A stretch of 54,886 nucleotides of DNA from an uncultured Roseburia sp. (GCA_947174805.1 CAMWKH010000020.1:1-54886); one strand, 5' to 3'. Counted from the stretch's first letter, positions 7,961-16,758 are shown. Translations and numbers: made by a program. Notes: generated by a model from the sequence alone, not told the origin.

Positions 7961-9992
7961 AGTTTACAGGAAATTAGCTTTTACAAACATGAAAAACAAC
8001 AGTCAGTTTTATCTCCCTTATCTCCTCATGGGAGGGCTGTCCGTGATGATGTTTTATTCTATGGTGGCTATGTGGGAAAACGAAAGTCTGGCAAATGTCC
8101 GGGGGGGCGCCGATCTTAAAATGATTTTGGGCATGGGTTCCTTTGTAATCGGTATTTTTGTCTGCGTCCTGTTATTTTATGCAAACAGCTTTATTATGAA
8201 GCGGAGAAAAAAGGAGCTTGGGGTATACAATATTCTCGGGATGGAAAAAAGGCATATTGCGAAGATTTTATTCTGGGAGAATTTATTTACTCTTTTTCTT
8301 GCGGTGGCCGGTGGCCTGGCAGTCGGGATCATCTTTAACAAATTTTTTATGATGTTTTTGTACCGGATAACGGGGCTTTCTGAGAGTATTTCCTTTTATG
8401 TTTCCAAAAAGGGATGTTTGCAGACTATGTTACTTTTCACAGTGATTTACCTTCTGGCTTTGTGTTACAATTTTATGCAGGTAAAACTGGCAAATCCCAT
8501 AGAACTTTTGCGCGGAGGAAATGCCGGGGAGAGAGAGCCGAAGACCAAATTATTTCTTGCCCTTTTGGGGGGAGTCTGTCTGGCGGCAGCTTATTACATT
8601 GCATTTACCACGGAGAATATCATGCAGGTGCTTACGTTATTTTTACTGGCAGTTTTACTGGTGATTTTTGGAACCTATGCCCTCTTTACAGCGGGGAGCA
8701 TTGCGCTGCTGAAAAGTCTGCGCCGCAATAAAAAATATTATTACAGGACAAAACATTTTACGGCAGTTTCCGGGCTTTTGTACCGGATGAAACAGAATGC
8801 AGCGGGACTGGCAAGTATCTGTATCCTCTCCACTATGGTTCTGGTTATGGTTTCCACTACCGTGAGTTTATATATGGGGGTGAGAGATGAAGTGGAAAGC
8901 CAATATGACGGGGATGCGGAGATTGAACTGTACCTTAATCATGTGCCGGATAAGGATTACAGGGAGACAATTTTGTCGGAGATAAAAAAATCTGTAAAGT
9001 ATTCCGGGAGATGTATCGAAAATATGGAAGAAAATGTTTCCATGGAAGTAATTATGGTGCGCAGTGGAGACGTGATAGAGACAGTGGAGATGTTTGAGAT
9101 TGGAATGGAAAACTTCGGCGTGCTGTCTATTTTGACAAAAGATGACTATGAGGAAAGGGAAAATACCACACTCTCCGATATCAAAAAAGGGCAGGCAGCA
9201 ATTATCGCTGACCCGGAGTATACAAATGATACCGTTTCTTTGTTAGGCAGGGAATTTGAGGTGACGGAGAGCCGTAAAATAAACTATGACGATGCCATGT
9301 TTGGCAAGATTACAGAGGGGGGAGAGATGTGCTTTGTGGTCAGTGATGAGGAGACGCTTGAGGATATCTTTTCCGAGAGAAAAGCTTTGGCAGGGAATCG
9401 TCAGGATGCTCCAGAGTCTCATGTGGGATATCATATCGCCCTGAGTTTCGACGGGACAAAGGAAGAAAAAATTGCCTGTACAAAGGGGATACGGGAGCGG
9501 ATCATGGGCATTGTGGAAACAGGCGTCCGTAAACCAAATGATATTGAGGGGTATACAGTGCGTTCCAAACAGGAAGGGTATGACGATTATATAAGTTTAA
9601 ACGGAGGACTTCTTTTCCTGGGATTGTTTTTAGGTTTGATGTTTTCCATGGTAACAGTCTTAATTATCTACTATAAACAGATTTCCGAAGGGTATGAGGA
9701 TAAGGAACGTTTTGCCATTATGGAAAAGGTAGGGATGGGCGACAGGGAGGTAAAAGATGCCATTAAGTCTCAGGTAAGAATAGTGTTCTTCCTTCCCCTG
9801 GTCACAGCAGCGATTCACTTGGCAGCGGCATTTCCCATGCTGCGAAGGATTCTTGCCATACTGAATCTGTATAACAGCAGTCTTTTTGCCCTGTGCCTCC
9901 TTGGAACATTGCTGGTATTCGGAGTGATTTATTTTGCAGTGTTTAAGGTTACATCCAGGACATATTATAAAATTGTAGGAGAGCAGTTTTAA
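7953..9992 (+). CDS. BceB-type ABC transporter permease (FtsX family)
   Basis: About 679 residues from ATG 7953, preferred to GTG 7941 because GGTGGTGAAAGAG is the ribosome site and the overlap with the ATPase stop is 8 bases. An N-terminal TM is followed by FtsX-domain helices near 50-75, 100-125 and 150-175, more helices at 200-290, and a large extracellular domain (roughly 310-530) between TM7 and TM8, the hallmark of BceB. Three C-terminal TMs complete ten. The extracellular domain senses peptides in this family. A promoter-plus-terminator leader for the next gene follows immediately. Confidence 0.92.
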   Translation: MNKVYRKLAFTNMKNNSQFYLPYLLMGGLSVMMFYSMVAMWENESLANVRGGADLKMILGMGSFVIGIFVCVLLFYANSFIMKRRKKELGVYNILGMEKRHIAKILFWENLFTLFLAVAGGLAVGIIFNKFFMMFLYRITGLSESISFYVSKKGCLQTMLLFTVIYLLALCYNFMQVKLANPIELLRGGNAGEREPKTKLFLALLGGVCLAAAYYIAFTTENIMQVLTLFLLAVLLVIFGTYALFTAGSIALLKSLRRNKKYYYRTKHFTAVSGLLYRMKQNAAGLASICILSTMVLVMVSTTVSLYMGVRDEVESQYDGDAEIELYLNHVPDKDYRETILSEIKKSVKYSGRCIENMEENVSMEVIMVRSGDVIETVEMFEIGMENFGVLSILTKDDYEERENTTLSDIKKGQAAIIADPEYTNDTVSLLGREFEVTESRKINYDDAMFGKITEGGEMCFVVSDEETLEDIFSERKALAGNRQDAPESHVGYHIALSFDGTKEEKIACTKGIRERIMGIVETGVRKPNDIEGYTVRSKQEGYDDYISLNGGLLFLGLFLGLMFSMVTVLIIYYKQISEGYEDKERFAIMEKVGMGDREVKDAIKSQVRIVFFLPLVTAAIHLAAAFPMLRRILAILNLYNSSLFALCLLGTLLVFGVIYFAVFKVTSRTYYKIVGEQF

Positions 9993-9997
9993 AACTA

Positions 9998-10026
9998 TTG
10001 ACCTTTAGGAACAAGTATGATATAAA
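9998..10026 (+). promoter_or_regulatory. Predicted promoter of MATE gene leader
   Basis: TTGACC (9998-10003), 17-bp spacer, TATAAA (10021-10026). It starts only 6 bases after the BceB stop, and transcription from it must cross the hairpin at 10078-10115 before reaching the MATE gene. Confidence 0.5.
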
Positions 10027-10077
10027 TGTTCTATAAAACCTTTACAGGAGTGGATTTTTCAAGAGAAATCTTTTTTC

Positions 10078-10115
10078 GCCACACAACTATCTTTTTTAGT
10101 TGTGTGGCTTTTTTT
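10078..10115 (+). terminator. Intrinsic terminator / possible attenuator
   Basis: GCCACACAACTA pairs perfectly with TAGTTGTGTGGC and is followed by seven T residues. It ends the bceAB-like transcript. Because a promoter-like sequence lies upstream at 9998-10026, it may also act as a conditional terminator in the MATE leader. Confidence 0.85.
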
Positions 10116-10161
10116 GTGAGCAGGCACTCCAGAGAAGTTTTTGACGAGAGGAGAAAAGGGT

Positions 10162-11493
10162 ATGGAACAAACATTTATGAAAGAGAAAAAAATTTTGCCT
10201 TTAGTGCTTTCAATGTCGCTGCCAATGGTGATTTCCATGGCGGTGAATTCCCTGTACAATATTATTGACAGCTATTTTGTGGCAAAAGTCAGTGAAAATG
10301 CCATGACGGCGCTGGCGCTTGTGTATCCTATGCAGAACCTGGTAAATGCCATTGCCATTGGTTTTGGAATCGGCATTAACGCAGTGATTTCCTATTATCT
10401 GGGAGCGGAAGATAAAAAGCGGGGAGATATGGCAGCCACCCTTGGAATGTTTCTCAGTTTCCTTCACGGGATGATTCTTATGGCGGTGTGTCTCCTGGGG
10501 ATGCCCTGGTTTTTAAAAATTTTTTCTTCGGATAAGGATATTACAAGTCTGGCCCTTATGTATTCCAACAGGGTATTTCTGTTTTCTGCCGTTATATCAC
10601 TGGGACTGTCCTTTGAAAAAATTTTTCAGGCTGCAGGCCATATGAAAGTGTCCATGTTCAGTATGCTCTGCGGATGTCTGGCAAATATCATTTTAGACCC
10701 ACTGATGATTTTTGGAGTGGGGGTGTTTCCGAAGTTGGGAATTAGGGGGGCGGCCTACGCCACAGGTATCGGTCAGTGTATTTCACTTCTGGTTTATATC
10801 CTGTTCTATGTGTTTCGGCCAATTCCTGTGAAAATTGGGAAAACATCCTTAAAAATGGACGGTAAGATATTGAAAAAACTCTATTCCGTGGGAATTTCCG
10901 CAACACTGAGCCTGGCTTTGCCGTCTCTTTTGATTTCTGCATTAAACGGTATCCTGACGGGATTTTCGGAAAAATATGTTCTGGTGCTTGGGGTGTATTA
11001 CAAACTTCAGACTTTTATCTACCTTACTGCCAACGGAATTATTCAGGGCATTCGGCCCTTAATGGGGTATAATTTCGGGGCAGGGGAGTATGGCAGGGTG
11101 AAAAAGATATTTCGCACGGCTCTTTTTATGAATATGGGAATTATGTTTTTTGGAACAGTACTCTCCTGGGTAATTCCGGGAAAATTGATTGGGCTTTTCA
11201 CAGATAATACGGTGACCATAGAGATGGGAATTATGGCTCTTCATATCATTAGCCTTGGATTTGTGGTTTCCGCAGTCTCCGTCACCTGTTCCGGAGCCTT
11301 AGAGGGGCTTGGGAGAGGGAGTCATTCCCTGTTTATCTCCCTTCTCCGTTATGTGGGGGTTATTTTGCCGGCTGCCTGGGTATTCAGCAGGTTTGCAGGG
11401 GCGGCAGGTGTGTGGACTGCCTTTTGTTTTACGGAGTTTGTAACAGCAGTTTTCTCATTATGCATCTATCAACATGGGCTGAAAAACTCATGA
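10162..11493 (+). CDS. MATE-family efflux transporter
   Basis: A 443-residue, 12-TM MATE exporter. ATG 10162 has GAGAGGAGAAAAGGG before it; the upstream in-frame TTG 10141 is rejected. Family features include the N-terminal LPLVLSMSLPMVISMAVNSLYNIIDSYFVAK segment (split here for reading: helix 1, then the conserved YNIIDSYF), the two pseudo-symmetrical six-helix halves and the second-half NFGAGEYGRVKKIF motif. It belongs to the DinF/NorM-like branch common in Clostridia and should export cationic drugs or metabolites with Na+ or H+. It sits next to the peptide-resistance transporter. Confidence 0.92.
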   Translation: MEQTFMKEKKILPLVLSMSLPMVISMAVNSLYNIIDSYFVAKVSENAMTALALVYPMQNLVNAIAIGFGIGINAVISYYLGAEDKKRGDMAATLGMFLSFLHGMILMAVCLLGMPWFLKIFSSDKDITSLALMYSNRVFLFSAVISLGLSFEKIFQAAGHMKVSMFSMLCGCLANIILDPLMIFGVGVFPKLGIRGAAYATGIGQCISLLVYILFYVFRPIPVKIGKTSLKMDGKILKKLYSVGISATLSLALPSLLISALNGILTGFSEKYVLVLGVYYKLQTFIYLTANGIIQGIRPLMGYNFGAGEYGRVKKIFRTALFMNMGIMFFGTVLSWVIPGKLIGLFTDNTVTIEMGIMALHIISLGFVVSAVSVTCSGALEGLGRGSHSLFISLLRYVGVILPAAWVFSRFAGAAGVWTAFCFTEFVTAVFSLCIYQHGLKNS

Positions 11494-11508
11494 ATTTATA
11501 GTTTTCTC

Positions 11509-11537
11509 TTGTGCGCAGAAAATAAACCATATATAAT
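11509..11537 (+). promoter_or_regulatory. Predicted promoter of exonuclease gene
   Basis: TTGTGC (11509-11514), 17-bp spacer and a perfect TATAAT (11532-11537), about 45 bases before the exonuclease start. Confidence 0.55.
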
Positions 11538-11581
11538 AGTGGGGAAAGAAGTGCAGATGAAAAGATAAGGCGGGAAGAAAA

Positions 11582-12256
11582 ATGTTGGGAAGTTCCAATG
11601 GAAAAAGTTTAGTAAAATATGTGAAGGATTATGTGGTGTTTGACCTGGAGACGACGGGTATTTATACAAATTCCGATGAGGTAATAGAAATTTCCGGGGT
11701 GAAAGTACAAAACGGAAAGGTGACAGAGGAATTTACCTCCCTGGTAAATCCGGGAAGGCACATTCCCAAAGGGGCCAGTGCAGTGAACGGGATAACAGAC
11801 GATATGGTGAAATCTGCTCCGGAATTTTCCCTTGTGCTAAAGGAGTTTTTGGACTTTGCAGGAAATATGGTTCTTGTGGGACATAATATACATACCTTTG
11901 ATATGAAGTTTATTTACCGGGATGCCCTAAAGTTTTACGGGAAAATTCCGGACAATGACTATGTGGATACCCTGAAATTTGCAAAGACTGTCCTGCCAGG
12001 GTTATCCCATTACAAGCTGGTGGATTTGGCGGAGCATTATAGGATTTGTGCAGAGGGAGCGCATCGCGCCCTCAATGACTGTCGGATGAACCAGCAGGTA
12101 TTTGAATATCTGGCAAAAGAGATACCTCCGGGGAAAGAAGAGAGCGGACATCGGATTTGTCCCCGGTGTGGCAGTTTTCTAACAAAGAGGAATGGGCGTT
12201 TCGGGGAATTTTGGGGATGTACTTCTTATCCGGGATGCCGTTACACGGAAAATTAA
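11582..12256 (+). CDS. DEDDh 3'-5' exonuclease with topoisomerase-type zinc finger
   Basis: A 224-residue protein. The N-terminal exonuclease domain resembles DNA polymerase III epsilon/PolC proofreading domains: ExoI DLETTG (Asp21, Glu23), ExoII HNIHTFD (Asp107) and ExoIII HRALND (His161, Asp166). All five catalytic residues are present. The tail (about 190-224) has a four-cysteine finger CPRC and CTSYPGC (Cys193, 196, 213, 219) of the kind found at the C-terminus of bacterial topoisomerase I. Together they suggest single-strand trimming in repair or replication. The ribosome site GGCGGGAAGAAA is weak but close. A consensus promoter and terminator make it a single-gene unit. Confidence 0.88.
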   Translation: MLGSSNGKSLVKYVKDYVVFDLETTGIYTNSDEVIEISGVKVQNGKVTEEFTSLVNPGRHIPKGASAVNGITDDMVKSAPEFSLVLKEFLDFAGNMVLVGHNIHTFDMKFIYRDALKFYGKIPDNDYVDTLKFAKTVLPGLSHYKLVDLAEHYRICAEGAHRALNDCRMNQQVFEYLAKEIPPGKEESGHRICPRCGSFLTKRNGRFGEFWGCTSYPGCRYTEN

Positions 12257-12269
12257 AGAAAGAAAAGAA

Positions 12270-12298
12270 GAACCGGCAAGTGCCGGTTCTTTTTTTTC
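12270..12298. terminator. Bidirectional intrinsic terminator
   Basis: GAACCGGCA pairs with TGCCGGTTC around a 2-base loop and is followed by nine T residues on the plus strand; an A/G-rich flank gives a T-rich tail on the minus strand. It lies between the convergent exonuclease and chemoreceptor genes. Confidence 0.85.
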
Positions 12299-14011
12299 TC
12301 ATGTCTGGGAATTTAATTGGAACTGACCGATAAGCTCGTCCAGGTTCAATGCCTGTGCAGATAGCTGCTGGCTTGTGGCGGAGGCTTCCTGGGCGGTTGC
12401 CGCATTGTCCTGGACAACCCCTGAAATCTGGTTTACGCCGATTTCTGCCTGGTGCATAGCTTCTGCCTGGCTGTTTACGATACTCTTTAAGTTCTGGGAG
12501 AATTCTGCAATCTGCCCAATGCCGTTTACGACGTATGTAATGGTTTCCGATACCTTCTGGGCAGCGCGGTTTCCCTCTGTCACTTCCCGGATGGAATTTT
12601 CTATGAGTTCCCTTGTGTCAATGGCAGCTTTTGCGCTTTGGTCTGCCAGGTCCCTGATTTCATCTGCAACCACCGAGAAGCCCCGGCCTGCTTCCCCGGC
12701 TCTTGCCGCCTCTATGGAGGCGTTTAAGGAGAGAAGATTGGTCTGTGCCGCGATGGCTTCAATTTCAGAAATAATATCCCCGATTCTGGCGGAAGTCTCA
12801 TTGATCCGGCCCATGGCTGCCATCATGCTGTCCATCTCCTTGTGGGTGTTGTCTGCCTCAAGGGCATAATCCTGTGCTTTCTGATAAGATTCCTCTGCCC
12901 TCTCCACACTTTTTACCATGGTCTGGGTGATATCGCTGATGGTGGCATGAAGTTCTTCCACAGCATTGGCCTGCTCCGTTGCACCCTCTGCAAGATCCTG
13001 GGATGCCTCTGCCAGATGGCCGGAACCTGCCTGCACCTGTTCGGATGCCTCGCCGATAGAGCGGAGAGTATCTGCCATCTGATGTTTCAGGCCGCGCATG
13101 GACTGGTACATTTTATCGAAATCCCCGGTGTAATTTTCACGGATTTGGGTTTTTACGGTATAATCCCCCTTGGCCATTTCACCTAAGAGCTGCTCCATAT
13201 CATAGATGATTGCGCTGAGAATATCCGCCATATGTATAGCATTTCTCTCCATATCTTCCACTTCATCCCCGGTGCCCGCCATAGGGAAGGGGGAGGAGAG
13301 GTCGCCTTTGGCAAAGGATTCCAGCCTTGTTCCCAGTTCTTTGAGGGGGGTGGCAATGTTTTTGGCGGTAAATTTGCCGAATTTCATGGAGATGAACATA
13401 GCAGTGGCAATGACTCCCAGGATCAGAACGGCCAAAATCCAGCTTGTTATAACTAAGATTTGGGACAATTTATTGCCTTCGTTTACTTTAACTTCCAGAA
13501 GTTCGTTTAGCTTGTCATAGATGCTGTTGTATGCAGGCGTCAAATCGTTAAGGGCCATTTCCTGTGCCTGCTTGCAGAGTTCTCTGTCTGTGCTTGCTCC
13601 CAGCTGCATAATCTGTTCGTCCAGCATCCAATAATTTTCAAGTTCCGCCTGGATGGCCTCGTAGGTTTCTTTTCCGTCTTTGGAGACAATGGTATTTTTC
13701 ACATTGTCAAAGGCTTGTTCAAATGCAGCTTTTCCATCTTTGTGCTGTGTTACCACAGTGTCAATGGCATCTTTTTCATCATATCCGATCGCCGCCCGCA
13801 GGGAGGACCTGATATCTGCAAATTCAAACATTGCTTTTCCGATATCCCCCTGGGCAAAGCCGAAATTGTGAAGTGCATAGGAATAACGGTTACAGATAAC
13901 AATAATTGCGATTAATCCTACGATGGCTGCCACAGCAGTAATGGAGGATACAATGAAAAAAGACCGGGTAAGCTTTTTTTCAATGTTTTCTTTGTTGTTT
14001 CTTTTGTTCAT
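12299..14011 (-). CDS. Methyl-accepting chemotaxis protein, 4HB-type sensor
   Basis: A 570-residue chemoreceptor. ATG 14011 begins MNKRNNKENIEKK and has AAGGG nearby; the open frame extends 57 codons further upstream but that part has no ribosome site and contains the predicted promoter. TM1 is at 17-40, a four-helix-bundle-like periplasmic-type sensor at 41-183, TM2 at 184-207, HAMP and linker at about 208-285, and the cytoplasmic coiled coil to the end. The signalling tip is at about 418-456 with the conserved QTNLLSLNASIEAARAGE. It would couple an extracellular cue to CheA/CheW. No che genes are in the window. Confidence 0.93.
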   Translation of the reverse strand: MNKRNNKENIEKKLTRSFFIVSSITAVAAIVGLIAIIVICNRYSYALHNFGFAQGDIGKAMFEFADIRSSLRAAIGYDEKDAIDTVVTQHKDGKAAFEQAFDNVKNTIVSKDGKETYEAIQAELENYWMLDEQIMQLGASTDRELCKQAQEMALNDLTPAYNSIYDKLNELLEVKVNEGNKLSQILVITSWILAVLILGVIATAMFISMKFGKFTAKNIATPLKELGTRLESFAKGDLSSPFPMAGTGDEVEDMERNAIHMADILSAIIYDMEQLLGEMAKGDYTVKTQIRENYTGDFDKMYQSMRGLKHQMADTLRSIGEASEQVQAGSGHLAEASQDLAEGATEQANAVEELHATISDITQTMVKSVERAEESYQKAQDYALEADNTHKEMDSMMAAMGRINETSARIGDIISEIEAIAAQTNLLSLNASIEAARAGEAGRGFSVVADEIRDLADQSAKAAIDTRELIENSIREVTEGNRAAQKVSETITYVVNGIGQIAEFSQNLKSIVNSQAEAMHQAEIGVNQISGVVQDNAATAQEASATSQQLSAQALNLDELIGQFQLNSQT

Positions 14012-14047
14012 GACCCTTAAACATCCCTTCTTGTTTTTACGCAGAGG

Positions 14048-14083
14048 ATGCTGCCTTAAAGCCGGAAGACTTGATAGCAGCAT
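14048..14083 (-). other. Stem in chemoreceptor 5' leader
   Basis: ATGCTGC (14048-14054) and GCAGCAT (14077-14083) are perfect 7-bp arms in the roughly 90-base untranslated leader. I looked for the c-di-GMP (GEMM) riboswitch often found before such genes and did not see its conserved elements. Confidence 0.35.
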
Positions 14084-14108
14084 TTTGCCGAAAATATTAT
14101 TTATATTT

Positions 14109-14136
14109 ATTATAGCCCTTTTTTTCAAATATTCAA
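14109..14136 (-). promoter_or_regulatory. Predicted promoter of chemoreceptor gene
   Basis: On the minus strand TTGAAT (14136-14131), 16-bp spacer and TATAAT (14114-14109). It is divergent from the promoter at 14176-14204, about 40 bases away. Confidence 0.55.
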
Positions 14137-14175
14137 TAGGGATTTGGGGTGAACCTGGGAAATTATAAGTTAGTG

Positions 14176-14204
14176 TGGACAAACAGTAAATTTTCCACTA
14201 CAAT
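14176..14204 (+). promoter_or_regulatory. Promoter of first transglutaminase gene
   Basis: TGGACA (14176-14181), 17-bp spacer, TACAAT (14199-14204). The same layout and almost the same bases recur at 16759-16787 before the paralogue; this recurrence is strong support that it is functional. Confidence 0.75.
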
Positions 14205-14214
14205 AGAAGAAAAC

Positions 14215-14238
14215 ATGAGAAAAGGGAGGATACTATGA
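14215..14238 (+). CDS. Seven-codon upstream ORF, copy 1
   Basis: ATG 14215 encodes MRKGRIL and its TGA overlaps the main ATG (ATGA). The ribosome site of the main gene (GGGAGG) lies within it. The same seven codons occur before the paralogue. It may couple or tune translation, or be a by-product of the duplicated start region. The site upstream of this ATG is weak (AGAAGAAAAC). Confidence 0.3.
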   Translation: MRKGRIL

Positions 14239-16652
14239 GAAAAAAACTAAGCGCATTTCTCCTTGCGGGGATTTTGTTTTTTGCAGGGGGAACAGAGGGG
14301 GTATTGGCGGCACAGGCAGGATCCGGCAGTGAGAAAATCATTCAGGATATGGTTTCTGACGAGGGTGATATCTCCCCAAATGCAGGAGGACTTAAGCCCT
14401 TTATACATGTAAAAGTGGATAAACCGGAAAATAAAGAGGTTTACAGGAAATCAGAGGGTGGAAAAAGCAAGCGTTCCAAAGAATACAGTTCTGTGTATGA
14501 TGTTTATTCCACAAACTTTTATTATAACCAGTTGAATAGTAATGAAAGAGCGCTGTGGGACCAGTTAGATAATATGTGTCTTGGGTATCTTGCTGGGACA
14601 GAGAGCCTTACAGATAGGGAGACTTATAATCAGAATGGTTTATCATTCAATTATTATACTACAAAATATGTGGAATTTACTAATATGAGTGTAAATGAAG
14701 CATGGCAGGTGGTGGATTTGTTTCGTTATTCAAATCCTCAATACTATTTTCTTCAGCTGCTGTCACCTGCATATGTGGGAAATAACAGCGGGATGGTTGC
14801 ATTGACAGTGTTTGATGCATTTGGAAACGGAAGTTCCAGAGCAGCGGCAACCCGTAATATGTTTAGTGCGGTAAACAGTTGGATGTCTCAGATAAACAGT
14901 CAGTCCAGTGAGGTTTTGAAAGAGAAAATGGCACATGACTTAATCTGTAAAAATGTGAAATATGATCCGGGATATGAAGACACCAATATAAAACAGAATG
15001 AATATAATCAGTCGGCATATTCAGTTTTTATAGAAAAAGTAACAGTGTGTGCCGGATATTCCCAGGCAATGCAGTTGTTGATGAATGGGGCGGGGATTGA
15101 TTGCGGCGTTGTTACAAGTGATGACCATGAATGGAATATCATTAAGTTGAATAATACTTGGTACTATGTGGATTGTACCTGGGACGACATGGATGGAAAC
15201 CAGGGATATGATGTAATGTATCAGTATTTTAACCGAAGTAAGTCCCAATTTTTAAAAGATACTAATTTTATTCATCATGTCACAGAAAACTTTTGGAATA
15301 AATACCTTCCGAATCTGGATATTCATGATTCCGGGGCAACATTTTCTGATTATGGGACAATAAACGGCACAATCGGGCAGTTGACAGCGCCGCTGATAAC
15401 AGTTTCTGGAAGGCAGGTTTCGATAACCGCACAGCCGGGAACTAATATTTATTATACTTTAAATAAAGAGGATCCCAGGGATTCCTTTACCAGATCAATA
15501 CGTTATACAAAACCTTTTCAAATGACAGCAGAGGGAACTGTCCGGGCAGTTGCCACAGCTAGTGGGTATTTTGACAGCCCGGTTGCTGAAGTGGTGGTTG
15601 CAAAAGATAATTTTAAGCCTCAGGTTATGCCACAGCCTGTTATGGGAAATGAATTTATATTGAATGGTCCGGAAGGTGACTTTGACTCATCAAATTACTT
15701 ATATAGAAATGCAGTGTTACTGGTTATGGGGAATTCAGAATGTTACAATACTCTCAGCGCCATTAGCCGTCTTCAAAGTGAAATACCTGGGCTGTATCAG
15801 TCCGGCACTGAGGTTCTTATTTCTATCATGGATGCGCAGGAAGAGGAGGATTTAGAAGAACTTAGGAGATTGTATCCTTCCATGCATTTTACGTATGAGG
15901 ACTATGGTTTATTATGGGACAATTTAGAAGAAGTCGGTTTATTGGGTGAGATATATTTCCCGGCAATATTCTTATATGATTCCACAGGCAGGATTGTGTA
16001 TTATTCCACGGATTATGTGGAAGATATTTCTTTATTGGCAGAGCTTGCCCGTAGTCTGGGAACGGGTAATCCTATCCCGGCCCCTGAGAAAGACCAGGAT
16101 GAAGAGGATGAACCGATGAAAGTCAGAAAGCTGACGATAACGGCCATTTCCAAGCAGATTGCAGCGGGAAAGAAAGTGAATCTTAAGATAGAGGTATTTC
16201 CAAAGAATGCTGACAATAAAAAAGTTACATGGAAAACCAACAATAAAAAATATGCAACGGTAAATGCAAAAGGTATTGTCACTACGAAAAAAGCCGGAGC
16301 AGGAAAAACGGTGACGATTACAGCGAAATCCACGGATGGAAGCGGTGTTTCCTCTTCTATCAAATTAAAGTTGATGAAACATGGGGTAACTGGGATAAAA
16401 ATTAAAGATGCACCGAAAAAATTAGCGGCAGGAAAAAGTGCCACATTGCGGGCAGTTGTAAAAACAAATGGAAAGTCGGCAAATAAAAAACTAAATTGGA
16501 AAAGCGGTAATGAAAAATATGCTACCATAAGCCAAAAAGGAAAATTAAAAGTTAAGAAGGCTGGAATAGGGAAAAGCGTGAAGATAACCGCCTTATCTAC
16601 AGATGGAACGAATAAAAAGGCAACTGTAAAAATTTTAATAAAGAAAAAATAG
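14235..16652 (+). CDS. Secreted transglutaminase-like protein with thioredoxin-like and BIG2 domains
   Basis: An 805-residue exported protein. A signal peptide spans 1-26 (ending VLAAQ). The transglutaminase-like core at about 200-345 has Cys272 in KVTVCAGYSQA, His298 in DDHEWN and Asp313 in YYVDCTWDD. A chitobiase-type C-terminal beta domain follows at 382-452. Residues 470-607 resemble a thioredoxin/redoxin fold: strand NAVLLVMG, a single cysteine in SECYNT (Cys500) where CxxC is usual, and a Pro-containing strand YFPAIFLYDSTGRIVYY. Two Lys-rich BIG2 Ig-like repeats (about 628-705 and 713-805) end it, likely for wall binding. No sortase motif is seen. Activity may be peptide cleavage or cross-linking rather than true transglutamination. 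Confidence 0.88.
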   Translation: MRKKLSAFLLAGILFFAGGTEGVLAAQAGSGSEKIIQDMVSDEGDISPNAGGLKPFIHVKVDKPENKEVYRKSEGGKSKRSKEYSSVYDVYSTNFYYNQLNSNERALWDQLDNMCLGYLAGTESLTDRETYNQNGLSFNYYTTKYVEFTNMSVNEAWQVVDLFRYSNPQYYFLQLLSPAYVGNNSGMVALTVFDAFGNGSSRAAATRNMFSAVNSWMSQINSQSSEVLKEKMAHDLICKNVKYDPGYEDTNIKQNEYNQSAYSVFIEKVTVCAGYSQAMQLLMNGAGIDCGVVTSDDHEWNIIKLNNTWYYVDCTWDDMDGNQGYDVMYQYFNRSKSQFLKDTNFIHHVTENFWNKYLPNLDIHDSGATFSDYGTINGTIGQLTAPLITVSGRQVSITAQPGTNIYYTLNKEDPRDSFTRSIRYTKPFQMTAEGTVRAVATASGYFDSPVAEVVVAKDNFKPQVMPQPVMGNEFILNGPEGDFDSSNYLYRNAVLLVMGNSECYNTLSAISRLQSEIPGLYQSGTEVLISIMDAQEEEDLEELRRLYPSMHFTYEDYGLLWDNLEEVGLLGEIYFPAIFLYDSTGRIVYYSTDYVEDISLLAELARSLGTGNPIPAPEKDQDEEDEPMKVRKLTITAISKQIAAGKKVNLKIEVFPKNADNKKVTWKTNNKKYATVNAKGIVTTKKAGAGKTVTITAKSTDGSGVSSSIKLKLMKHGVTGIKIKDAPKKLAAGKSATLRAVVKTNGKSANKKLNWKSGNEKYATISQKGKLKVKKAGIGKSVKITALSTDGTNKKATVKILIKKK

Positions 16653-16665
16653 CAATGTGTACCGA

Positions 16666-16711
16666 CCTTACTGATTTTTTATTGACAACAGAGAATCAGT
16701 AAGGTTTACTT
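16666..16711 (+). terminator. Terminator between the two paralogues
   Basis: CCTTACTGATT pairs with AATCAGTAAGG across a 17-base loop, followed by TTTACTT. The tail is weak, so some readthrough into the second gene is possible. Confidence 0.6.
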
Positions 16712-16758
16712 ATTCGCTTTGTTAATGTAAAGATCCATGCCAAAAAAGAAAGTCAGAG

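Noticed and set aside
14012-14100. c-di-GMP riboswitch in the chemoreceptor leader
   Set aside because: The conserved GEMM core and tetraloop receptor are not visible; only a simple 7-bp stem is present.
14012-14182. 57-codon N-terminal extension of the chemoreceptor
   Set aside because: Lies over the predicted promoter and leader stem, with no ribosome site and no membrane or sensor content before MNKRNNKENIEKK.
16013-16528. 171-codon minus-strand ORF rich in Phe/Val/Pro
   Set aside because: Mirror of the Lys-rich BIG2 repeats; composition is explained by the opposite strand.
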